Positions 1 to 9,892 of a stretch of 64,000 bases of DNA are shown piece after piece; positions within the stretch are counted from its first letter, which is position 1, and every line of letters begins with the position of its first letter. Source of the stretch: Moniliella sp. 'wahieum' (taxonomy: Eukaryota; Basidiomycota; Moniliellomycetes; Moniliellales; Moniliellaceae); the NCBI GenBank assembly GCA_003971905.1, contig RSEE01000050.1:248001-312000 (forward strand). The letters run 5' to 3'. A model generated the notes under the pieces. It was not told the DNA's origin. It ran no database searches and was given only the letters and a program-made list of their open reading frames with translations. The translations under genes and the position numbers were made by a program.

Positions 1-559
1 CTGATGTGAAATGGGAGTGTGGGGAAGCTATAATAGCGCGATGTATATACTCTTTCCGTGCTTGTACTCCCACCCTGGTCGCGGGAGAGGAACAAGGCGG
101 GAACTTGTCCGCAGACACTTGGGGCTGCACCAGGTCCTCCCCTGGCGTACGCGCAGGGCGCGTACAGAAGGCAAACCGCATTACTTGGGTACTCGTGTAG
201 AAGACGCAAGAAGTTGAAAGTATACGCCGCGTCTCTGCACCACCCAGTCTGGGCAAATCAGAGCTGCCAGGGGCTTGGCCAGAACGGGCGTGCGCATCAC
301 GTGACGTGGCGCTGCCTGCAAGGCTGCCAATGCAGTATTCAATTAGGCAATTGAGGCGGGCCGGTGATCGGGTGGACGTGTGCGTGACCGCGTGATACTC
401 GCGTGCCGACGCAGTTGGGCTGGGGACGATGCTCAGGCGGCCAGGCTGTCACGCCCCTCAGACCACAGGAGGTCATAAGCTGAGGCCTTGAGCCCAGCTA
501 TCGATCTATCTGCCCACCACCACCATCCTGCATCACTGCGGGCCCACCCAGACGTTGCT
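1..559. other. Left-edge intergenic region
   Basis: I see no convincing coding or RNA gene here. Short open frames are present on both strands but none has recognisable motifs. The last part presumably holds the promoter of the acyltransferase gene that starts at 560. Confidence 0.5.
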
Positions 560-1872
560 ATGGCAGATCTGTACTCGGTGCCGCTCAGTGAGCGACCCAC
601 TCCGCCCATCCGGCTAGCAAAGACGCTGACCGTGCTGGTCTGGTTCCATCTCTCGTGCTTCATGATCAATGGCCTCCAGTTCCTCGTCTGGCCCTTGAGC
701 ATCGTCCTGCCGGGTGCGTACTCGCGTATCATTCGGTACACTAAGCACTCTTTTGGCTTGCTTCTTGTGTCTCTCAGTCAGCTTTTTGCCCCAACCCGCC
801 TTGTGCTCAGCTTCACCGACGCCAATGGCAATCCCGTCGATCCTTCCCCGTTTCTCCGCAAGCAGGGGGACAAGGTCACTGGCCTCAACCTTCCGCCTCG
901 AAGCGTGGCAATGTCGAACCACCAAATCTACCTTGATTGGCTCTACCTTTGGGTGTATCTTATTACGCCGGTCTGTCCTCCTACCTGTACATCATCCTCA
1001 AAGCGTCACTTAAATGGGTTCCCGTCCTTGGGTGGGGGATGCAGTTCTTCCGCTTCATCTTTCTCAAGCGCAATTGGCTCGCCGACCGCTCCCCTTTGGC
1101 AAAAAGCCTGGCCCACATGGCCGATCTCTACGCCCACAAGATAAAAAAGAGGATGAATCGCTGGGAAAACTTTTGCTCCTGATTTTTCCAGAAGGCACGC
1201 TGGTCTCACGCGACACACGCCCGGTCTCGGCCAAGTTTGCTGCCAAGCTCGGCTTGGAGGATCCAAAGAACCTCCTACTTCCGCGTAGCACAGGGCTTTT
1301 CTTTTGTCTGCGAACGTTGGCGGCGGAGGTGGAGGACCTGTGGTTGGTGGTACGTCTCCCTATCTCCTATGGCGACTAGGATTGATTAACCCGGTTAGGA
1401 TTACACAATTGGCTACCCCGGTGTTCCCCGAGCGGGATAGGACAAGATTACTACACTCTGCGCAGTGTCTTTGTCTTGGCTATCGCCCCGCCCGCGATCC
1501 ATATCAACTGTATTGTTACCCGCGTCACTCCCAGCAGTACCGGAGGGTACAACGTTTCGTCTGGTGGCGACCCGCCTCCATGGGCAAGCTTCCCCTACGG
1601 CCACCAAGAGCGGGGAGGATGAGTTTGAGGCGACACCGGAAGAGAAGGCCGAGTTCGATGCCTGGTTGCGTAAGCGGTGGGCGGTCAAGGATCGCATGAT
1701 GAGTCGCTTCTACGATCACGGCGACTTTGTGTGGGGGCGTAAAATGCAAATGCCTAACGCGACGGTGGAGGTGCCGGTCCAGCTTCTCCACAAAAGCGAG
1801 TTCCTGGATGTTTTCACCTGGTTCATTCCACTTCTTGTAGTGGCGGGATGTTTGGCCTACTTTGTCGCATGA
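560..1872 (+). CDS. CST26/PSI1-type lysophospholipid acyltransferase
   Basis: A membrane-bound PlsC-family acyltransferase that transfers an acyl chain to a lysophospholipid, probably at the ER. The ATG at 560 gives an N-terminus followed by hydrophobic segments. The catalytic H-x4-D box reads SNHQIYLDW (about residues 119-127), and the FPEGT acyl-acceptor motif lies at 1184-1198. An intron runs from 1350 (GTACGT) to 1398 (TAG). After it comes the subfamily block with IGYPGVP and GQDYYTLRSVF, as in the fungal CST26/PSI1 group and animal LPGAT1/AGPAT5 relatives. A C-terminal hydrophobic helix (about 1801-1869) ends the protein. Frame changes near 950, 1145 and 1435 interrupt otherwise conserved sequence and look like single-base errors. 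Family assignment is firm; the lysolipid preference (lyso-PI or lyso-PA) is not visible. Confidence 0.85.
1350..1398 (+). other. Intron in the acyltransferase gene
   Basis: GTACGT donor and TAG acceptor, 49 nt. It joins the LWLV coding end to DYTIGYPG, restoring the conserved family block. Confidence 0.65.
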
Positions 1873-2443
1873 TCGAGACCTTGCCTGGCTGTGCTTCACT
1901 GTTGTCTCCTAACGCCCTGCCACGATCATCATTTCCGTGATTCATTCAACTCGTCTGATGAATATAGCTGTAGGTCGACGACAACGACTCGCCTCTGCCA
2001 TCACACGAATAGACTCTCTTAAATGGAAAGGAGGGACAAGGCGAAGGGGGGGGAACTGGCGCGTGAATGACGTGCACTTTATTAAAAGCACATCAGCTGT
2101 GGTAGGGCCGAAGACAGGTTCTGAACGCGGCGTCAGGAAGATGGAACGGGCGGGGAAGGGGGCGCCCCTACCGGCGAGCGAAGGAGGGGGGTCGCGGTGG
2201 CTACCAGATGAATTGAATGTGCGTTGGCGCTGGGTCAAGTTAAGTACCTTTGGTCAGGCCTCAGGCTGAGGTGGATAATGGCAACCAGGATAACCCTAGG
2301 GCTGGGTGGCTGAGGCACCCAGGCACCCGCAGACCGGCTCCCGGGACCGGTGACATCATCGGTCGACCGGGCGACTGCTGCGCTCGTGCCTGCTGCCATG
2401 GCGGTCCTGCTGTGCCCCACCACCATCTCCACGTACGTGCGCC
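1873..2443. other. Intergenic region
   Basis: No gene recognised. It holds the 3' flank of the acyltransferase and the presumed promoter of the EH-domain gene. An ACCGGTGACATCATCGG stretch near 2343 resembles the dispersed TCACCGGT family noted elsewhere in the window. Confidence 0.5.
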
Positions 2444-3612
2444 ATGGCAGAGGCAGACGAAGCACCCAAAGCATCCGTGACCGCATCAAGGCCTTTGAGG
2501 GCGGCCCTTCTCCAACACCTCCCGCCCCATCTGCGCCCAAGCCCTCCGTCACACCCAAGCCTTCCACCACACCTAAGCCTGCCACCACACCCAAACCTGT
2601 GACTACACCCAAGCCTGTGTCCACACCCAAGCCTGCGCCAACGGTTGCCTTGGCCCCTGCCACGCCTGCAACACCCAAGCCATCGGCAACCCCTTCGCCA
2701 AAGCCCCCTGAGGACGATCACCCCCTCCCGCCCCGCCAGGCCATCATTGGACCCGCCCCGACCCTCAACTGACTCGCTCGCCCCCCCATCTTCCCCAGCA
2801 TTGGTCTCTGGTCCCACCAGAGGCAAGACGCCCCCACCTCCCATGCCCGATCGGGCGTCCAAGCCGGTGCCTTCATCTCTTCCCTCACCTAAGCCATCGT
2901 CTTCGCCTTTGCTTGCACCTGTATCGGGAGCTGCTTCCACTGATCCATCGGGAGAGCCAGCGCCTCCGCCCCCTCCGCCTCGTCCGAGCGCGGCGTCGAG
3001 TGCGAGCGCCAGCTCGACACCCATACTTCCTCCGCGGCCGCTCCAGACGAGCCCCAGTGCACCATCAATTGGTCCCCCCGTTCCGCGCCGGCCGGCCGAG
3101 CCGGTACCTGCCCAGGCACCTCGGCTTCCTCCCCGGGACCATTCTCACCCTGTCATGCGCAGCAACACGACCCCCGCCCCACTCCGCCGCAGTACCGAGG
3201 CGAAACCGCAATTTACCTCGAATCTGTGACCTCGGGCTCGGCCTTGCTCGACTCGGTCGAGTGGGACTTTTCGATCTCTGTTCCGTCTGCTCCGAGATGG
3301 GTGCGGCCCGGAGAAGGGATCAGCGTTCCGCAGGAGGCGGATACGGAGGAGAAGGTGCGTTCCCTTGCCGGGGTACCCATCGACCCATCGGCCCGTGGGC
3401 GGTACAAAACGGTTTTCCTCTCCGTACGGGGCAGTGGGGCATCGGTGCCCAAGAGCGAGGCAGAAAAGGTGTTTGCTTACTCCAAGTTGGAGCCCCCCTT
3501 CCTTCAGGCGGTGCTGGCGTACGTATCTGCCAGCCAAGAGTTGGACGAAGACAGCTTTATCAAGGCCATGCACTTGATCGATACAGAGCGTTGGAGCGCA
3601 AGTTTTCGGTAG
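2444..3612 (+). CDS. Proline-rich protein with C-terminal EH-like domain
   Basis: Probably an endocytosis or membrane-traffic adaptor. After the ATG at 2444 the protein carries SIRDRIKAFEGG, then a TPKP repeat tract (about 2548-2640), then a long Pro/Ser-rich disordered region with PPPPP stretches that could bind SH3 domains. The C-terminal part (about 3390-3600) looks like a divergent Eps15-homology domain: a helix with SEAEKVFAYSKLE, then FLQAVLAYV and the closing EDSFIKAMHLID, which matches the usual EFxxAMHLI end of EH domains. At least three frame changes (near 2460, 2770 and 3210) separate the pieces. The family resemblance is to Irs4/Tax4 and Eps15-like proteins, but the exact orthologue is not clear. 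The stop soon after the EH core may be premature. Confidence 0.6.
2548..2640 (+). repeat. Coding repeat encoding (TPKP)n
   Basis: About five imperfect 18-base units of the type ACACCCAAGCCTxxxACC encode a TPKPxxTPKP tract in the EH-domain protein. Such tracts are prone to slippage and vary in length between strains. Confidence 0.75.
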
Positions 3613-4441
3613 TCGACCTTTAACTAAGCCACTGGAACGACATTCCTTGGCGTCCACACGATCCACTAAGAACGATCAACATTCCGGCTCGAGTCAGTCG
3701 GGTCTGGGCAAAGAGTGATCCCTTCGGTTCTGGCAGACCGAAGGGGAAGTATAGTCGGGCAAGACAAACGCTCGCATAGATCTGGATGCCAAAGCGGTTG
3801 TAGTACAGGAAGGCATCCGCTGGGAGATGGGGACCCTTGTCCATAAGAGGGGGGCCAATAGGTCCAATGAGAGCGGGCCTTACGCAGCGACACCCGTGTT
3901 CTAGCAGCCTGCACATGCATGCGCTCTGCCATTTCGAATATATGCAACTGCCAATGCACTGCCTCAGCAGACGAAACAGCAGGGCTTGCATCTTGACCTA
4001 TTTGATGCCGAGAGTGTCTCTTCGAGACAGAAACGTATATGTTTGGCGAAGAAAATCATTGGGCCGCAAGCGGACAAGACATGATGGTCTCACTCCTGGC
4101 ACCAAATCCGGGCCGTTTTCCAGGACCTGGACAACCTAATCGAGGCTGGAAAAACGTGTTAGAGATCGTAAACGAGTGGGCCTTGAAAAGAAGCCAGTCT
4201 CCTGGGAAGGGTGAACACATCAGAGGTCAGTGGTCTGGTCATGACGAACCAATAGTTGGATTGTCTGGCATTCAGGGCTTTACTCTCTGGATCCTTCAGC
4301 AGTCCGACGTCAATATCAGTTTTTCTCTATGCAGGCTGCAATAGTAGTGCAATTCATACGTGAAGCGGATGGAATCGATGGGCAGAGAACCCAAGATAGA
4401 GTACAGCAGGTGCGAGGCTCGTGGGGCTCGTGGGGCGCACG
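3613..4441. other. Intergenic region downstream of EH-domain gene
   Basis: No gene recognised on either strand. Open frames of about 100 codons exist but have no motifs and unusual composition. Confidence 0.5.
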
Positions 4442-4742
4442 TTAAAGCTTGCCATGAGAGCACTTGCACGACGAGCCACAGTTGCACTCTTCGTCGCACC
4501 CACATGACCCAAGTTGGCCATCTGGGAAGGCTCGCTGGCTGGCGTCGAGGCCATGTCCACTGGCACAGCGGGGGATATCAATGGGTTGGCCTTCGGGGCA
4601 CAGCAGCTAGGGGTACTGGGCTCACTTGGCTTGGAGCAGCACTTGGCCGTCGGTTGAGGGGCGCAGCGACACTTTGGTACAGCGTCAGCACGTCAAGTAT
4701 CCTTGCTTTCCCATGAGGGAGCGGAGAGGGACATACGGGCAT
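4442..4742 (-). CDS. Metallothionein-like Cys-rich protein 1
   Basis: A small protein expected to bind Cu(I), Zn or Cd through cysteine thiolates in the cytosol. Reading leftward, ATG CCC at 4742-4737 is followed by a GTATGT...AG intron (4736-4672, with CTGAC branch-like sequence). Exon 2 then starts with CRC. The spliced product is about 78 aa with 11 Cys: an N-terminal CxC, two CC pairs, a Ser/Pro/Ala linker without Cys, and a C-terminal cluster C-x3-C-x-C-x3-C-x-C ending SHGKL. Reading through to the C-terminal cluster needs one extra base in the GGG run at 4499-4501. This fits a homopolymer deletion, but a second intron cannot be excluded. A TATA-like CTTATAAG lies about 78 bases upstream. 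Two-cluster arrangement with a linker resembles known fungal metallothioneins. Confidence 0.65.
4672..4736 (-). other. Intron in metallothionein-like gene 1
   Basis: 65 nt, GTATGT donor, CTGAC near the 3' end, AAAG acceptor. It follows the second codon, a position also used in the neighbouring metallothionein gene. Confidence 0.6.
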
Positions 4743-4818
4743 GAGTAGGAACTGGGGACTGGTGGTGGGTGGTTGTCAGCCAGGTGGGTTGGGAGGGGGG
4801 ACCAGTGACGAGAAGAAC

Positions 4819-4828
4819 GCTTATAAGC
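4819..4828 (-). promoter_or_regulatory. TATA-like box of metallothionein-like gene 1
   Basis: GCTTATAAG on the minus strand about 78 bases before the proposed ATG, a normal distance for an inducible fungal promoter. Confidence 0.5.
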
Positions 4829-4995
4829 CGGCGGGCGCCGTGCTAACCGAGATTAGCTCGATTAGCAGAACCAGCAGTGCGTTGGTGGCTGGGTGGGCCG
4901 CCGCTTTAAGCGCGCTTTGACTGCCCTCGTGCTCCTCTTTCGGGAACCGGATCCTTGAATTCATCTGTTCAGAACTACGTACAGCTGTCAACGAG

Positions 4996-5041
4996 TCACA
5001 TGTCACATGTCACATGCACATGTCACGTGAGTGTCACATGC
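4996..5041. promoter_or_regulatory. CACATG/CACGTG array upstream of metallothionein-like gene 1
   Basis: Five CACATG and one CACGTG hexamers are packed into about 46 bases, mostly at 7-base spacing. These are E-box sequences bound by bHLH factors. The array sits about 250-300 bases upstream of the metallothionein-like gene 1 ATG. It may be regulatory, or simply a microsatellite that happens to contain E-boxes, since related tracts occur elsewhere in the window. Confidence 0.45.
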
Positions 5042-5514
5042 ACGGCCAATCTTTCAATCACTTGCCTCTGGGTGCAGAGAGAGGTTCCACATGTCCTGAG
5101 AGGGAGTTGGTCAGGCCGTTCAAGCCTGAACCCTCTGAGGAAAGGACAAGCAACGCAAGACTCGTCCATTGGTCATGGGTAGCGGATCTCTCCAATTTCC
5201 GTCTCCTGCTGGCGTTTAAATTGATGCAGAGGGAGTGCGATCTATGATAGAATGTCCCTCTCTGTTGCTGAGCTCTCGCCATCCTCACCTCACAATAACC
5301 ACATCTCTTTCATTGACACAATTGATCAATAACGTGAGCCCACCAGAGTGAACAAAAGGGATGGAGCTTCAACTTGCGAAAGATGAGAAGGGGGTGCCCA
5401 TACACCTATGCGATGAAAAAGGGTTTCGCCTATATAGGGGCGTCAGGGCATGCAGGACCACATTTCAAGAAAAGAGCCCTATGGAGTGTGGGCCGAAGTG
5501 GAGATTGGAGGCTT

Positions 5515-5707
5515 TTAGTGCTTGCATCCATCGCAGGCGCAGCTCGAACCGCACGAGCAGGACTCGCTGCTGCTCGACCCCTGGGTGCAGGGGCAGGTGT
5601 GCTGGAAACGTTGGATCCGCACGGGCACTGTCCAGGATTCGGTCAGCAAAGCTCTGTCTCCCTAGAAGAGAAAAAATGCGAGGGAGAGTGGGGTTACTTA
5701 CAGACAT
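5515..5707 (-). CDS. Metallothionein-like protein 2 (Neurospora-type Cys pattern)
   Basis: A 50-aa protein predicted to chelate copper or other soft metals. ATG TCT (5707-5702) is followed by a 40-nt intron (5701-5662, GTAAGT...CTAG). Exon 2 then reads without interruption to TAA at 5517-5515. The C-terminal half carries seven Cys in the order C-x-C-x9-C-x-C-x3-C-x-C-x2-C, ending CKH. The last five-Cys block (CxCx3CxCx2C) is the same spacing as in the Neurospora crassa copper metallothionein. About 27 residues precede the first Cys, which is longer than in Neurospora; a further intron there is possible. A TATATAAAAAGG box lies about 150 bases upstream. Same strand and same intron position (after codon 2) as gene 1 suggest an old tandem duplication. 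Confidence 0.7.
5662..5701 (-). other. Intron in metallothionein-like gene 2
   Basis: 40 nt, GTAAGT donor, pyrimidine-rich 3' half (TTTTTTCTCTTCTAG). Removal keeps the Cys-rich frame open to the stop. Confidence 0.7.
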
Positions 5708-6689
5708 GTTTAGGGAGGAGATGATAGAGGATGAGTTGCGAAATGGCCTGGATGAATGATGAAAGGCTGGAGGGCTGGAATGAGAGAAGAGTACGAGTGA
5801 TTGAAGGGGGGTGGGAGGGTGGGTGTATTTCTGTGCGTGGGTCAGAGCCGTCGCCTTTTTATATATTTTCGCACAACCGGTGGCAGGGAATATATGCCTT
5901 GATGGTGAGAAGCTGTCAGGGCCGAAAACCCTTGTGGAGAGTGCATCGGCTTGCATAGCCTCCGTCAGGGTATCAGATCAGATACGCATATGGTTTGCCT
6001 TTTAAAACTCTCTGCATATAATTGTGCGGAGAAGAGGACGGACCAAAACAAGAAGGTACTTCGGAGAGACGCGGAGCTGTCGGTTTTTCTGGCATTATAC
6101 GGCGATGTTTTGGGTGAGGTGGGTGGTGTGTGTAGGAATGGGAGAGAATGCCGTTTGTGTGAACAAAAGCCGTGTGTGCATCCAATTATTGTTGCTCGAT
6201 GTTAGTTGATGAGACTACCACTGTGTGGGAGAGTATAGAACTGAAGAGCACACACGACAGCACAGACGTACACCACAGTACATTTTCAGTCGTCAGTAGG
6301 GTCTCCCAAACTATCGCCATGCGAGAATTGGCGCATTTTTGCACATCGCCGCTTCGACCTATTGACTCTTGCTAGCAGGGAAGGCGCGAAATGGTAAGCG
6401 CGAACTTTTGTCTTTCGTAAACGCCGGCTGGGCCCACCTGGTAGCGGCGAAGTGCATCTTCTTGTGTGTCCTTATAAAATTGCTGTTCAATTAAGTTCTG
6501 CTCTCAGATCCGCGGCAGCAATTTAAATGAGGGTCTGCTAGGGTTGGGTGGTCCAAGCTCTCGCTTGCGCTGACGTGGAGACGAGTGGCGGTGTGCACGC
6601 GAGCGGGACTACGCACGGCCGCTGCGAGGAGCGCCGCCGCCACCACCATTTGATCGTCTGTGCGGTGGTGCGCTGCGATGGTTGTGGGC
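5708..6689. other. Intergenic region with metallothionein promoter
   Basis: Divergent spacer between metallothionein-like gene 2 (-) and HRD3 (+). It contains the TATA box below. No other gene recognised. Confidence 0.5.
5854..5866 (-). promoter_or_regulatory. TATA box of metallothionein-like gene 2
   Basis: ATATATAAAAAGG on the minus strand about 150 bases before the ATG, a strong TATA consensus typical of inducible genes. Confidence 0.55.
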
Positions 6690-9600
6690 ATGCGCCGTTC
6701 CCATCCCGGACGTGCTCAACACGATTACGCCGATTCCGTCGGCCATCGCTCCTTGTCTTTGTCCTCCTGGGTCTCCTTCTCCCCTTTGCGGCCTCTTCCG
6801 CCTCGACCCCGTCCCAGCCCCCACTCGATCCCGCACCCAAGCTTGAGCACTACACCCCAACGAAGCCTACGACCATGCTCTGGCATTACTACGAAGTGTA
6901 ACACTGGCCGAGGACGCTTCCACCTCACCAGCCCGCCCTTCCTCCTCCTCCAGCGATACAGTCCAGGATGGGTTGCACTCCAGCACAAGCGGTCAGTTAC
7001 GAGCTTCGCTGGGGTCCCGGGCACAGTCATGGGTGCATTCAACTCTCTACGACACTGGTCCTGTAGGCCGACTTTTCCACTGGGGGAAAAAGTGGTGGAG
7101 GTCCCCACCACCAGCCCGACTGGGGCGACGGAAGCGCCGACCCGACCTGATGGAGCTCCGCGCTGCATCCCAGGATCACGAGAAGCTCACTTGGCCGGGC
7201 GCTCAGGCACTGCCTCTCTGGCCCGCATGGGAGGCATACCCCGACGATGCGTTTCTCGGACCGTTCTTGGGCGACGATCAGGTATCAGAGGAGAAAAGTT
7301 ATACAGACCGCGTTGCTGGGTATGTCGCACGCACAGTGTTGCGTCTGTTCCAGGCGGACAACGGGGCCGAAGTGGATGAAACGGTAGCCTGGAGTCCACT
7401 CCAGCGCAGGACACAGCGAGTGTCGACTGCTGAGGACCTGCTCCTGTGGGTTGCGGGGGACCCCTGAAAGGCCCCCAGCCGTCGTCAGAAGCCATTGTGG
7501 ATGACGTCCTCTCGCATTACAACGATAGGTTAGGAAACGACACACTTCTTGGCCACTCCCCCCCTCTGCTTGTGAGCGACACGATTGATCGAAAGTCGGA
7601 CGCTTTATGGGTCTTGGGGGAACATTTCCTCTGGGGAAGCCATGGGGTGGAAGCCAACGCATCCAAAGCTCAAACATGTTTCACTCGCCTTGCCGACTTG
7701 ACCGGCAACAGCTCGGCCCATGCGCGCTTAGGCTTCCTCCATGCCAGCCATTGGACATCTTCTACCTCCCAGTTGGTCCGTGCTGATGGACTTTACCTCC
7801 CCTCCAACATTTCTCGGATGGAGTCGGACGAGATTCCTCATCCCCAAGCATTGGCCAACTTGCATTTCGCCACCGCCGCACAACAAGGCAACTCGGAGGC
7901 AAATTGCCCTTGCGTACCGCTACTTTTTTGGTATTGGCACCAGCCCTTCGTGTTCCCTCGCCATGCACTGGTACGAGCAAGCCGCAGACCAAGGTATGCC
8001 CCCTCCCTCTGTAGTTCTGAGTGGCTGACATACCCTGGAGCTTATGCGCGGTTTATCTCGGGTCCCCCGGGGGGCTCTCTCTACCTCCTAACAAGGTGCG
8101 TCTGTCCGACTTTGCCGGGCGTGTACGGAGCCGGTGCATCGGTAGCGAGTTCGGGGTTTGAGGCAGGCAAGCCCCTGATGCGAGCCATCTTGGGCAACCA
8201 TCCGGCCTTGGCCAGGAAGCCGGAAACACCGTGGCCTCGATTTGCTCGAGTTTTACGAGTACCATGCCAACCATGGAGAAGTCTCGTTCATCCAACTCCT
8301 AGCTCAGTGTACTACCATGGTAGTCTCTGGGGTGGGGATGAAGCCGGTATGATCCCAAGAGATTACAAACGTGCGCTTGAGTATTTCGTCAAGATCACCA
8401 CCCAAGTCTGGCCGAGGGATAGTGGCGCTGTGGCCAAGGTGATCTTACCAGGGATGCGACCCGATGAGAAAACGATCCAGAAGGTCGATCCTCAGGTAGC
8501 AGGCGTGAACCCGAGCTGGGAAAGCAAGCTGCGCTGGCAGCCGGCCGCGTGGGCGCCATGTACCTCCGCGGCGAGGGAGTGATGCAAGACTTTGCCCGTG
8601 CGTGGGTCTGGTTCCGCCGTGGGATCGAAGGGGGGGATGCCAGTTCGGTGGTGGTGCTGACCGGGATTATGTTGCGGGATGGGCTTGGTATGGAGAGCAA
8701 GAACGTCTCCTTGGCCGCGCGGCATTTTACCAAATCCGCTGCGGTCCTTCCACCCGGACGCTCCCGCTCAACTGGGCAAGATCTTGTATGATATGGGTGA
8801 GTTTGCCGACGCGAGGGAAAAGTTCGCGACTGCGATTCTGCATGGCAACAACTTTGAAGCACGCTATTTTATGGGCAAGTTGGATGCTGCCGCGGCCCGG
8901 GCAGGCGGCGCGTATTGCCGCTCGGCTGTGCAAGACTTCAAGATGGTTGTTGAGAGGGGCGATTGGGAACACCCGACCTACGCTCTTGCTGAACGGGCAT
9001 GGCGGGGCGAACGATCGATCGGTTGCTTTGCTAGGATGGTCGATGGCGGGAGAATGGGGGTACGAGGCTGCTCAAAACAATCTCGCCTGGATTCTGGACC
9101 GAGACACGTCGCTCCTTCCTCGGCTGCTCGGGAAGAAGCAGGGGGACGAACGGGCAGATCGGTTGGCGTTGTTGCAGTGGTCTCGCTCCGCAGCCCAAGG
9201 CAACATTGACTCGCTGGTCAAGATGGGCGACTATTACTTCCGTGGTCTTGGTGCGCCAGTGGAGTACAACAAGGCGGCGGCTTGCTACCAAAGTGCCTTG
9301 GACCATTCTTCCTCCCTGGCCTATTGGGACATGGCATGGATGTACGAGATGGGCCTGGGGGTGCCGAGGAGGAACTTTTACCTGGCCAAGCGCTACTACG
9401 ATATGGCCTGGGAAACCAACCAACAAGAGCCCTATCTCCCTATCTTTCTTTCCCTTGTCCGCCTCCATTGGCGCGCCTTTTGGGCGGCTATGCTGGAGGG
9501 GGATACTTCAGCGTTGCATCTCTTGTCCCAGTACTCACTGGGACAGCCCAATGACCAGTTTGCTTACACGGAGCAGGAAGAACAAGCTCTCCTCACCCGC

Positions 9601-9892
9601 CCTCCACTTCCGATCCCATTTTTGAGCCGCCCCCCGAACCCGACCGCCTGCCTGAGAGAGGACGGGGAGCTGGATGAAGCGCCGCAAGGGACGGTCGAAA
9701 GCGTGGTGGTGATTCTCATCGTCGGCGCCTTGACCTACCTCTTCTTTGCACGACGGAACGTGCAGGCGCAGATTGCCCGGCTCGACCAAAATCTTGCCGA
9801 GGTGGGGGGGAGGAGCGGCTGATCCTCAGCCAGAGGGCCAGGACGGCGTGCAGGCAGCACGTGCCTTTGCAGAGGCGGCCGCCAACCTGTGA
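6690..9892 (+). CDS. HRD3: HRD3/SEL1L, ER-associated degradation adaptor
   Basis: Luminal Sel1-repeat partner of the HRD1 ubiquitin ligase; it presents misfolded glycoproteins for retrotranslocation. The start region shows a hydrophobic signal sequence (about 6745-6805). A long luminal part follows with many Sel1-like repeats, for example the blocks with ALANLHFATAAQQGNSEA, ALAYRYFFGIGT...AMHWYEQAADQ, VKMGDYYFRGLGAPVEYNKA and LAYWDMAWMYEMGLGVPRRN. A single transmembrane segment (about 9700-9750) ends the protein with a short cytosolic tail, the usual HRD3 topology. Several frame changes break the open frame. The tail most plausibly continues past 9822, through a G-rich run, to TGA at 9892, giving an acidic/Ala-rich end. 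The exact start is uncertain because the signal peptide and the nearest ATGs lie in different frames. Confidence 0.8.

Larger units (their letters stand above)
4743..5514. other. Intergenic region between the two metallothionein-like genes
   Basis: About 770 bases that serve as promoter for gene 1 and 3' flank of gene 2. It holds the TATA-like box and the CACATG/CACGTG array listed separately. No other gene seen. Confidence 0.55.

Noticed and set aside
2235-3024. Gly-rich minus-strand ORFs opposite the EH-domain gene
   Set aside because: Antisense of the Pro-rich coding tract; the plus strand carries the real motifs.
5361-5759. Plus-strand ORFs of 116-132 codons over metallothionein-like gene 2
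   Set aside because: They are antisense to the Cys-rich exon, whose spacing and intron signals are far more convincing.
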